From: Lachnospiraceae bacterium
Lineage (GTDB): Bacteria > Bacillota > Clostridia > Lachnospirales > Lachnospiraceae
Assembly (NCBI GenBank): GCA_900759665.1
Contig: CAAEWE010000034.1
Span: 1-17,564, forward strand
Reading direction: 5' to 3'
DNA length: 17,564 nucleotides
A program made the position numbers and the translations under genes. Shown piece after piece: positions 8,895-15,031 of the stretch (within the stretch, counting starts at the first letter, position 1; the number at the start of each line of letters is the position of its first letter). Under the pieces are notes generated by a model. That model did not search any database. It was not told the DNA's origin and saw only the letters and a program-made list of their open reading frames with translations.

Positions 8895-9755
8895 ATGGCA
8901 GTAGATTACGGAACATTAAAAAAGGGCGGATTTATGAGACAGAAGCAGAAAAATAACTTTTCTCTTCGTATCGCCGTAGTGGGTGGAACACTTACGGCAG
9001 AAAATCTCAAAAAGATCGCAGAGGTTGCAGAGGCACACGGTGAGGGATATGTACATCTTACCTCGAGACAGGGAGTTGAGATTCCGTTTATTAAGTTAGA
9101 TGATATTGATGTGGTGAAGGAAGAGCTTGCCGAGGGCGGCTGCAAACCGGGTGTATGCGGACCGAGAGTCCGGACCGTGACAGCCTGTCAGGGAAATGCA
9201 GTTTGTCCAAGCGGTAACATTGATACACAGGATATTGCAAAGAAGCTGGATGAGCGATATTTCGGCAGAGAACTTCCACACAAATTCAAGTTTGGTGTGA
9301 CAGGATGCCGGAACAACTGCCTTAAGGCAGAGGAAAATGATGTGGGAATCAAGGGCGCCACAAAGGTAGCCTGGAAAGAGGATGCCTGCATCAGCTGTGG
9401 ACTTTGTGTAAAGGTCTGCCGCGAGGGGGCATTGAAGCTGGAGGATGGCAAGATCACGCTGGATCAGGGCAAATGTAATTACTGTGGCCGCTGCGTGAAG
9501 TCCTGTCCGACAGACGCATGGGATGCCCAGAGTGCATATCTGGTATCCTGTGGCGGCACTTTTGGTAATACCATCAAGGAAGGTCAGTATATGCTGCCGC
9601 CGATCACCTCAGAGGAACAGCTTTTCCGGGTGACAGATGCAGCAATCCAGTTCTTTGGCGATTATGCAAACGCAGGAGAGCGTTTCAAGTTTACCATTGA
9701 CAGAGTAGGAAGCGATAAATTATACAAGGTATTAAAGGAGGCATATGATGGCTGA
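8895..9755 (+). CDS. Small siroheme [4Fe-4S] sulfite reductase with built-in two-cluster ferredoxin domain (AsrC/Dsr-like)
   Basis: 286 residues. An N-terminal nitrite/sulfite-reductase ferredoxin-like half domain (about 28-85) is followed by the siroheme domain with the C98-x5-C104 and C138-x3-C142 pairs that bind the coupled [4Fe-4S]-siroheme centre. Two CxxCxxCxxxC motifs (C165, C168, C171, C175 and C194, C197, C200, C204) are inserted in the siroheme domain. Likely reaction: six-electron reduction of sulfite to sulfide. It is about half the size of assimilatory CysI or Fd-SiR, which contain two such repeats, and resembles AsrC and archaeal Dsr-like proteins. No flavoprotein partner is nearby, so the electron donor may be ferredoxin. 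The upstream ATG is kept because the residues before Met14 (DYGTLKKGGF) look like the family's start. It overlaps the next gene by a few bases. Confidence 0.88.
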   Translation: MAVDYGTLKKGGFMRQKQKNNFSLRIAVVGGTLTAENLKKIAEVAEAHGEGYVHLTSRQGVEIPFIKLDDIDVVKEELAEGGCKPGVCGPRVRTVTACQGNAVCPSGNIDTQDIAKKLDERYFGRELPHKFKFGVTGCRNNCLKAEENDVGIKGATKVAWKEDACISCGLCVKVCREGALKLEDGKITLDQGKCNYCGRCVKSCPTDAWDAQSAYLVSCGGTFGNTIKEGQYMLPPITSEEQLFRVTDAAIQFFGDYANAGERFKFTIDRVGSDKLYKVLKEAYDG

Positions 9756-9996
9756 GATTAAGATTGATGATAATGTAGATATTACAGATGTGGTTTGCCC
9801 GGTAACTTTTGTAAAGGCAAAGGTAGCACTGGAGGAGCTTGATGATGGAGAGATCCTTGCGATCAGGATGAATGACGGTGAGCCGGTACAGAATGTACCG
9901 AGAAGTATAAAGGAAGAGGGGCATCAGATCCTCAAGCTGGAGGACAATGAGGATGGAACTTACACCCTGATCGTCCGTAAGGTAGAAGAAGAGTAG
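9748..9996 (+). CDS. TusA/SirA-like sulfurtransferase
   Basis: An 82-residue small acidic protein of the TusA fold. C17 lies in a V-C-P-V-T-F-V-K motif, where classical TusA has CPxP, so the persulfide-carrying cysteine is kept but the second proline is a threonine. TusA proteins accept sulfur on this cysteine and pass it to partner proteins. Lying between sulfite reductase and the ThiS-like carrier, it may relay sulfur from sulfide or persulfide to the carrier; that role is inference. Two Met codons are adjacent in frame: ATG at 9745 lies only three bases after AAAGGAGG (9734-9741), whereas 9748 has six bases, so 9748 is preferred. It overlaps the sulfite reductase stop at 9753-9755, suggesting translational coupling. 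Confidence 0.85.
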   Translation: MAEIKIDDNVDITDVVCPVTFVKAKVALEELDDGEILAIRMNDGEPVQNVPRSIKEEGHQILKLEDNEDGTYTLIVRKVEEE

Positions 9997-10032
9997 AGAG
10001 AGAACACATTACAGAAAGGCATGGTGATACAT

Positions 10033-10347
10033 ATGGCAGCAAGAATTAATGAGCAGCAGTTTGAAGAAAAGGTATTGAAAGCGGATAAGCCGGTTTTGGT
10101 GGATTTTTATTCGGATACATGCATTCCATGCAAAAGAATGGCTGGTGTGCTTGGTGAGATTGAGGATGATTACGAGGGCAGGCTTGATGTGGTTAAGGTC
10201 AATGTAAATTATGAGCAGGGTCTTGCCGGTAAGTACGATGTAATGTCAGCACCAACACTGATCTATTTCATTCACGGAGAGCAGCAGTGGAGACTTACCG
10301 GAGTAGCTAAGAGAGAAGAGATCACAAAGCTTGTGACAGATATCTGA
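10033..10347 (+). CDS. Thioredoxin-family protein with CIPC active site
   Basis: 104 residues from this start, close to the usual thioredoxin size. The active site is T-C30-I-P-C33-K in place of the classical WCGPC, and the cis-proline loop S-A-P-T is present. It should be a cytosolic dithiol-disulfide oxidoreductase. In this operon it probably supplies electrons or thiol reduction to a sulfur-transfer step, perhaps reducing the TusA-like protein or releasing a persulfide; that is inference. An in-frame ATG at 10021 would add four residues but has AAAGG only one base upstream. The GGTGAT at 10023-10028 fits the 3' part of a Shine-Dalgarno sequence for the ATG at 10033, so that start is preferred. 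Confidence 0.88.
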   Translation: MAARINEQQFEEKVLKADKPVLVDFYSDTCIPCKRMAGVLGEIEDDYEGRLDVVKVNVNYEQGLAGKYDVMSAPTLIYFIHGEQQWRLTGVAKREEITKLVTDI

Positions 10348-10359
10348 AGAGATAAAACA

Positions 10360-10450
10360 GTGTCCGCAAAACGGGACATATAAAACAAGGAGAAGTGTCC
10401 TGAAAACGGGACACAAAATGTATATAAAATATATCCACAAAAACGGACAT
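10360..10450 (+). repeat. Three tandem palindromic units with a period of 35-36 bases
   Basis: Three related units start at 10360, 10395 and 10431. Each reads roughly GTGTCC, then a short A-rich centre, then ACGGGACA, so each can fold as a hairpin of five or six base pairs (10361-10365 with 10374-10378; 10395-10400 with 10409-10414; the third, near 10432-10449, is imperfect). The stretches between them are A/T-rich and unrelated. A possible decayed fourth unit (GTGTCT) sits at 10471. The array fills the gap between thioredoxin and hcyS. It could be an operator array, an mRNA processing or stability element, or a genome-wide intergenic repeat. Confidence 0.7.
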
Positions 10451-10517
10451 ACCAAAATAAAAAAGACAATGTGTCTGCAGGTTAAGCCAGATACAGGAAA
10501 GGGTAAAGGTTATCATT

Positions 10518-10727
10518 ATGACAATCACAATCGCAGGAAACAAGAAAGAGTATGAAGAGGGCGTTACAGTAGAGCAGCTTATTGAGAAGGAAAATGTAGA
10601 AAATCCATTGTATGTTACCGTAACGATCAATGATGATTTTGTAAACAGAGAGAAGTTTGGCGAGACTGTCCTGAAGGACGGAGATGCCGTAGAATTTCTT
10701 TACTTCATGGGAGGAGGAGCAAGATAA
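10518..10727 (+). CDS. hcyS: ThiS-like sulfur carrier protein with blocked C-terminus (HcyS type)
   Basis: A 69-residue ubiquitin-fold sulfur carrier. ThiS, MoaD and CysO end exactly in Gly-Gly, which is adenylated and converted to a thiocarboxylate. Here the C-terminus is M64-G65-G66-G67-A68-R69, so the Gly-Gly is covered by Ala-Arg and must be exposed by proteolysis. In the Wolinella succinogenes methionine pathway HcyS ends with one extra Ala that the JAMM protease HcyD removes; a JAMM protease gene lies just downstream here. The product is therefore read as an HcyS-type carrier for homocysteine synthesis, not as thiamine ThiS: no thiG, thiH or thiazole gene is near. AAAGG at 10505-10509 precedes ATG by eight bases. 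Its stop overlaps the start of hcyF by one base. Confidence 0.88.
   Translation: MTITIAGNKKEYEEGVTVEQLIEKENVENPLYVTVTINDDFVNREKFGETVLKDGDAVEFLYFMGGGAR
10712..10717 (+). promoter_or_regulatory. Shine-Dalgarno of hcyF lying inside the hcyS Gly-Gly-Gly codons
   Basis: AGGAGG lies in the GGA-GGA-GGA codons that encode the conserved tail of the carrier and sits nine bases before the ATG at 10727. The stop TAA and the ATG share one base. The same bases thus specify the functional tail of the carrier and the ribosome binding site of its activating enzyme. Confidence 0.7.
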
Positions 10728-11533
10728 TGGCTTTTACAAACGAACAGCTTGAGAGATATTCCCGTCATATCATTCTCCAGGAAGTGGGAGTGAAGGGACA
10801 GAAAAAGCTGCTGAATGCCAGCGTTCTGATCATCGGTGCCGGTGGACTTGGTGCTCCGGCAGCACTTTATCTGGCAGCAGCAGGAGTAGGAACTATCGGT
10901 ATTGTGGATGCGGATGAGGTAGATCTTTCCAATCTGCAGAGACAGGTCATTCATACGACCAATGATGTGGGCAAGGCAAAGGTGAAATCTGCAGCAGAGA
11001 CCATGGAAGCCATCAACCCGGATGTAACCGTAAAGACATACCGCACTTTCGTAGATTCCAGCAATATTATGGATCTCATTAAGGACTATGATTTCATTAT
11101 TGACGGTACCGATAACTTTCCGGCAAAGTTTTTGATCAATGATGCCTGTGTTATGGCTAAGAAGCCATTTTCCCATGCCGGTATCATCCGCTTCAAGGGT
11201 CAGCTTATGACCTATGTACCGGGAGAAGGACCATGTTACCGTTGTGTATTCAAAAATCCACCGCCAAAGGATGCCGTTCCGACCTGTAAGCAGGCTGGTG
11301 TCATCGGTGCCATGGGCGGCGTGATCGGAAGCCTGCAGGCGATGGAGGCCATCAAATATATTATCGGTAAGGGAGATCTTCTCACAGGAAAGCTTCTGAC
11401 CTATGATGCGTTAAAGATGGAATTCCATACCATTAAGCTTCCGAAGGATGATCACTGTGCGGTATGCGGCGATGAGCCAACCATCACAGAGCTGATCGAT
11501 TATGAGCAGGCTACATGCGATTTAAAGAATTAG
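10727..11533 (+). CDS. hcyF: ThiF/MoeB/HesA-type adenylyltransferase activating the sulfur carrier (HcyF type)
   Basis: 268 residues, E1-like family. The nucleotide-binding loop is G37-A-G-G-L-G42, followed by D61 and the D-L-S-N69-L-Q-R72-Q motif. Two CxxC pairs (C170/C173 and C244/C247) should bind structural zinc. C187, in P-T-C-K-Q-A-G, is at the position of the conserved ThiF/MoeB cysteine. Expected reaction: ATP-dependent acyl-adenylation of the carrier's C-terminal glycine, after which sulfide or a persulfide gives the thiocarboxylate. No rhodanese domain is attached, unlike MOCS3-type proteins, which fits a free sulfide or TusA-type sulfur source. Pairing with hcyS (one-base overlap) and hcyD downstream identifies the partner. 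It would probably be labelled ThiF or MoeB by general pipelines. Confidence 0.9.
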   Translation: MAFTNEQLERYSRHIILQEVGVKGQKKLLNASVLIIGAGGLGAPAALYLAAAGVGTIGIVDADEVDLSNLQRQVIHTTNDVGKAKVKSAAETMEAINPDVTVKTYRTFVDSSNIMDLIKDYDFIIDGTDNFPAKFLINDACVMAKKPFSHAGIIRFKGQLMTYVPGEGPCYRCVFKNPPPKDAVPTCKQAGVIGAMGGVIGSLQAMEAIKYIIGKGDLLTGKLLTYDALKMEFHTIKLPKDDHCAVCGDEPTITELIDYEQATCDLKN

Positions 11534-11550
11534 GAAAGCAAGGTGAAAAT

Positions 11551-11973
11551 ATGGCGATCACGCTGAAAATAAAAAAGGAAGATTATGAGAAGATCCTGGC
11601 ACACTGCCGGGCAGGACTTCCAAATGAGTCCTGTGGTCTTTTGGCAGGAGATATTGACGGAGAGATCAAGACGATCACAGATGTATATCTTTTGACTAAT
11701 ATTGATGCAAGCAATGAACATTTTTCCATGGATCCCAAGGAGCAGCTTGCAGCCGTGAAGGATGCGAGAGCCAAAGGAAAGAAGCTGATCGGCAACTTTC
11801 ATTCCCATCCGGAGTCGCCATCCCGTCCTTCAGAGGAGGACAAACGGCTGGCTTATGATTCCACGATGGAATATCTGATCCTGTCTCTGCAGGAGGCAGA
11901 TCATCCGGTATTAAAGGCATTTGGTATTGATCCGGAGAAGAATGTTACGATACATGAGATACAGTATATTTGA
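11551..11973 (+). CDS. hcyD: JAMM/MPN+ zinc metalloprotease acting on the sulfur carrier (HcyD / Mec+ type)
   Basis: 140 residues. The full JAMM set is present: E26 in the N-E-S-C-G-L-L motif, then H84-S-H86-P and D97, with the H-x-H-x10-D spacing. Relatives are Mycobacterium Mec+, which releases cysteine from CysO, and Wolinella HcyD, which trims HcyS-Ala and later frees homocysteine. By analogy this enzyme should remove the Ala-Arg tail of HcyS and hydrolyse the HcyS-homocysteine conjugate; that is inference, supported by adjacency. Start chosen at 11551 because AAGGTGA (11540-11546) is well placed; an upstream in-frame ATG at 11515 would add 12 residues and overlap hcyF, but no good ribosome site precedes it. 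Confidence 0.9.
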   Translation: MAITLKIKKEDYEKILAHCRAGLPNESCGLLAGDIDGEIKTITDVYLLTNIDASNEHFSMDPKEQLAAVKDARAKGKKLIGNFHSHPESPSRPSEEDKRLAYDSTMEYLILSLQEADHPVLKAFGIDPEKNVTIHEIQYI

Positions 11974-12018
11974 TCATGACAGTATTTTAGCAGTCAGGGA
12001 GATCAGATAAACAGATTT

Positions 12019-12027
12019 TGCTATGAT
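12019..12027 (+). promoter_or_regulatory. Possible extended -10 promoter ahead of aprA
   Basis: TG at 12019-12020, one base, then TATGAT (12022-12027) has the form of an extended -10 element. No -35 match is visible at the right distance. It lies in the 80-base gap before aprA, the third-largest gap in the operon, and could allow separate expression of the activation genes aprAB-cysDN. Confidence 0.3.
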
Positions 12028-12053
12028 AAACACGACACAGAAAGGATGGTTCC

Positions 12054-13814
12054 ATGAGTAAAGATTTCGAGGTGCGCCGGATCACGACAGACGTGCTGAT
12101 CATCGGAGGAGGTACAGCAGGCTGCTATGCAGCGCTGACTTTGAGCCGGGATACGGAGCTGTCCATTGTGATCGCGGAGAAAGCGCATATTAAGCGCAGC
12201 GGCTGTCTGGCAGCGGGGGTCAATGCTATCAATGCCTATATCACAAAAGGTCATGTATCGCAGGATTATGTGGATTATGCCAAAAAGGACGCTGCCGGCA
12301 TTGTCAGAGAGGATCTTCTGCTGACAGCGGCAGACCATTTCAATGAAGTGACGGCAGATATGGAGCAGCTAGGTCTTGTCATTCTTAAGGATGAGAATGG
12401 GGAGTATGTTACCAGAGGAAACCGCAATATCAAGATCAACGGCGAAAACTTCAAGCCGATCCTTGCAAAAGCGGTGCAGGCACGGGAGAATGTATCCATT
12501 TTAAACCGGGTGAATATTACAAAGCTTTTGACGAAGGACGGAACCGTTTACGGTGCCGTAGGATTTTCTCTGGAGGATGAGGCAGCCTACGTGATCGAGG
12601 CAAAGGCTGTGCTGGTAGCAACCGGGGGTGCCGCAGGACTTTATAAGCCAAATAATCCGGGATTTTCCAGACATAAAATGTGGTATCCGCCGTTTAACAC
12701 AGGAGCCGGATATGCAATGGGGATTCAGGCAGGAGCCGAGATGACATCCTTTGAGATGCGCTTTATCGCACTGAGATGTAAGGATACCATTGCACCGACC
12801 GGTACTATTGCACAGGGTGTCGGAGCAAAGCAGGTCAATTCCAGAGGCTTTGTCTATGAGGATAAATACGGACTTACCACCAGCGAGCGTGTCTATGGCA
12901 CGGTCAAGGAAAATCAGCTGGGAAATGGTCCATGTTATCTGCAAACAAGCGGAATTGATAAGGAACAGGAAGAGAATCTCCTGAAAGCCTATCTGAATAT
13001 GGCACCAAGCCAGACATTGAAATGGATTGAAACCGGAGAGCTTCCGGGAGAGCAGGATGTGGAGATTGAGGGAACGGAGCCTTATATTGTGGGAGGTCAT
13101 ACCGCCAGTGGTTACTGGGTGGATACCAACCGGGAGACAACGATCCATGGTCTTTATGCCGCAGGAGATGTGGCTGGAGGATGCCCACAGAAATATGTCA
13201 CCGGAGCACTGGCAGAGGGAGAGCTTGCCGCAAAGGCGATCGAAGCACAGCTTGCAGGAAATGCAACAAAGGTCTCCGATGAAAAAGCAGATCAGACAGA
13301 GAATGATTCGTCGAAAAAAGCAGTATCTTCTTTGGAGAAGATAAAGAAGTATATCGAGACCCAGGCGGGACAGGAGATTGAGGCTTATGAGAATATCCTG
13401 AGTGACCATAAATCCTCCTTTACCGCAGAGGAGCTGGAGGAAGCGATGCAGAAGGTGATGGATGAATATGCCGGCGGCATTTCAACCCATTATCAATATA
13501 ACGAGAAGCAGTTAAAGCTTGCGGATGAGAAGATCGACCAGTTGATCGCACTGGCGGATCAGCTTGCAGCGGAAAATATGCATGAGCTTCTGTTTGTTTA
13601 TGAATTAAAGGAGCGCCTGATCGTCTGCAAGAGTCTGATCGCTCATCTGAGAGGACGTAAGGAGACGAGATGGCATTCCTTCAATGAAAATCTGGATTAT
13701 CCGGAAACAGACGAGAATTATTTTAAATATGTCAATTCCCGTCTGGTGGATGGAAAGCTTCAGATCATCTTAAGAGACATTGTAAAGGAGGGATCCTATG
13801 AGCATACAAATTAA
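12054..13814 (+). CDS. aprA: Adenylylsulfate (APS) reductase, alpha subunit
   Basis: 586 residues, FAD-dependent, fumarate-reductase/succinate-dehydrogenase-like fold. The N-terminal dinucleotide-binding motif is I-I-G18-G-G20-T-A-G23, the A-T-G-G-A-A-G-L motif follows in mid-protein, and the H-T-A-S-G-Y-W and G-L-Y-A-A-G-D-V-A-G-G segments typical of AprA are present. Near the C-terminus R-K-E-T-R-W resembles the AprA end region. With AprB it reduces APS to sulfite and AMP. It is somewhat shorter than AprA of dissimilatory sulfate reducers (usually above 600 residues). In this operon it plays an assimilatory role, replacing CysC plus CysH; that is inferred from context. AAAGG at 12041-12045 supports the start. 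It overlaps aprB by 17 bases. Confidence 0.92.
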   Translation: MSKDFEVRRITTDVLIIGGGTAGCYAALTLSRDTELSIVIAEKAHIKRSGCLAAGVNAINAYITKGHVSQDYVDYAKKDAAGIVREDLLLTAADHFNEVTADMEQLGLVILKDENGEYVTRGNRNIKINGENFKPILAKAVQARENVSILNRVNITKLLTKDGTVYGAVGFSLEDEAAYVIEAKAVLVATGGAAGLYKPNNPGFSRHKMWYPPFNTGAGYAMGIQAGAEMTSFEMRFIALRCKDTIAPTGTIAQGVGAKQVNSRGFVYEDKYGLTTSERVYGTVKENQLGNGPCYLQTSGIDKEQEENLLKAYLNMAPSQTLKWIETGELPGEQDVEIEGTEPYIVGGHTASGYWVDTNRETTIHGLYAAGDVAGGCPQKYVTGALAEGELAAKAIEAQLAGNATKVSDEKADQTENDSSKKAVSSLEKIKKYIETQAGQEIEAYENILSDHKSSFTAEELEEAMQKVMDEYAGGISTHYQYNEKQLKLADEKIDQLIALADQLAAENMHELLFVYELKERLIVCKSLIAHLRGRKETRWHSFNENLDYPETDENYFKYVNSRLVDGKLQIILRDIVKEGSYEHTN

Positions 13815-14109
13815 TCGGCAGAAATGTGTGGGATGCGGACAATGTATGGAGGTTTGCCCCGGCACTCTGATCGAGAAGGAGCAGGGAAAGGCAGTCATGC
13901 GGTATCCCAGAGACTGCTGGGGATGTGCTTCCTGTGTGAAGGAATGTCCCGTGGGAGCTATTGGATTTTTCCTGGGAGCAGATATTGGCGGCAATGGAAG
14001 CGTTATGACTGTGACAAAAGACGGACAGATCTTACATTGGAATATTCATAAAAGCAACGGACGCGAGGTTACGATCGACGTAGACCGGCGCAGTTCCAAC
14101 AAATATTAG
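13798..14109 (+). CDS. aprB: APS reductase, beta (ferredoxin-like) subunit
   Basis: 103 residues with two [4Fe-4S] motifs, C-V-G-C-G-Q-C-M-E-V-C-P near residue 10 and C-W-G-C-A-S-C-V-K-E-C-P near residue 41, the second with the tryptophan seen in AprB proteins. It should pass electrons to the FAD of AprA. AprB of sulfate reducers is longer (about 150 residues), with a C-terminal tail that wraps around AprA; here only about 45 residues follow the second cluster, so that tail is short. A strong AAAGGAGG site lies inside the end of aprA, and the genes overlap by 17 bases, which fits coupled synthesis of a 1:1 complex. Confidence 0.9.
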   Translation: MSIQINRQKCVGCGQCMEVCPGTLIEKEQGKAVMRYPRDCWGCASCVKECPVGAIGFFLGADIGGNGSVMTVTKDGQILHWNIHKSNGREVTIDVDRRSSNKY

Positions 14110-14127
14110 AAAAGGATGGAGACGACT

Positions 14128-15030
14128 ATGAGTGGATTAACACATTTGGATGAATTAGAGGCAGAGGCAATCTACATAATCAGAGAGGTTGCCGCAGAGT
14201 GTGAGAAGCCGGTTATGTTATATTCGATCGGTAAGGACAGCTCAGTAATGCTTCATTTGGCAATGAAAGCATTTTACCCGGAGAAACCGCCATTTCCTTT
14301 TCTTCATGTCAATACGACCTGGAAATTCCGTGAGATGATCGAGTTCCGTGATAAAACGGCAAAAGAGCTGGGCATTGAAATGCTGGAATATATCAATGAA
14401 GAGGGTGTAAAGCAGGGAATCAACCCGTTTGACCATGGTGCTGCTTATACCGATATTATGAAGACACAGGCATTGAAGCAGGCACTCAACAAATATGGCT
14501 TTACCGCAGCATTTGGCGGCGGCCGCCGTGATGAGGAAAAGAGCCGTGCCAAGGAGAGGATCTTCTCCTTCCGTAATGAGTCCCATGCGTGGGATCCGAA
14601 GAATCAGCGTCCGGAAATGTGGAAATTATACAATACAGAGATCAACAAGGGCGAAAGCATTCGTGTATTCCCGATTTCCAACTGGACTGAGAAAGATATC
14701 TGGCAGTACATTAAACGGGAAAATATCCCGATCGTACCACTTTATTTTGCAGCAGAGAGACCGGTTGTTTACCGTGACGGCAATATTATCATGGTGGATG
14801 ATGAACGTATGCGTCTGGAGCCGGGCGAGAAGCCGGAGATGAAAATGGTTCGTTTCCGTACACTGGGATGCTATCCGCTTTCCGGTGGTATCGAGTCTGA
14901 TGCAACCACACTGGATGAGATCATAGAGGAGACTTTAAGCTCCGTAGAATCTGAGAGAACCAGCCGTGTCATTGACAAGGACGGCGGTGCTGCAAGTATG
15001 GAAAAAAGAAAGAGAGAGGGGTATTTCTAG
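14128..15030 (+). CDS. cysD: Sulfate adenylyltransferase (ATP sulfurylase), small subunit
   Basis: 300 residues, essentially the length of Escherichia coli CysD. The PP-loop S33-I-G-K-D-S38 binds ATP, and the G-G-G-R-R-D-E-E-K-S-R-A-K-E-R block is typical of the family. With CysN it makes adenylylsulfate (APS) and pyrophosphate from sulfate and ATP. An upstream in-frame ATG at 14116 would add four residues; GGAG at 14118-14121 is well placed for the ATG at 14128, which is chosen. It follows aprB after 18 bases and precedes cysN by one base. Confidence 0.93.
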   Translation: MSGLTHLDELEAEAIYIIREVAAECEKPVMLYSIGKDSSVMLHLAMKAFYPEKPPFPFLHVNTTWKFREMIEFRDKTAKELGIEMLEYINEEGVKQGINPFDHGAAYTDIMKTQALKQALNKYGFTAAFGGGRRDEEKSRAKERIFSFRNESHAWDPKNQRPEMWKLYNTEINKGESIRVFPISNWTEKDIWQYIKRENIPIVPLYFAAERPVVYRDGNIIMVDDERMRLEPGEKPEMKMVRFRTLGCYPLSGGIESDATTLDEIIEETLSSVESERTSRVIDKDGGAASMEKRKREGYF

Positions 15031-15031
15031 G

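Noticed and set aside
10360..10450. Possible CRISPR array
   Set aside because: Only three units, gaps of about 15 bases, diverging repeats and no cas genes.
10518..11533. Thiamine (ThiS/ThiF) or molybdopterin (MoaD/MoeB) biosynthesis pair
   Set aside because: The carrier does not end in Gly-Gly, a JAMM protease follows, and no thiazole or molybdopterin genes are nearby; the sulfate and methionine context fits HcyS/HcyF.
12501..13409. 302-codon open frame on the minus strand
   Set aside because: It lies wholly opposite the well-supported aprA gene, has no recognisable motif and is a codon-bias shadow.
8895..14109. Dissimilatory sulfate respiration island
   Set aside because: There is no dsrAB, dsrC or qmo gene, the sulfurylase is CysDN, the sulfite reductase is small and single-gene, and metY leads the operon.
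14966..15031. Longer N-terminus of CysN starting inside cysD
   Set aside because: It would overlap cysD by 65 bases and add 22 residues absent from the family; the ATG at 15032 follows the cysD stop directly.
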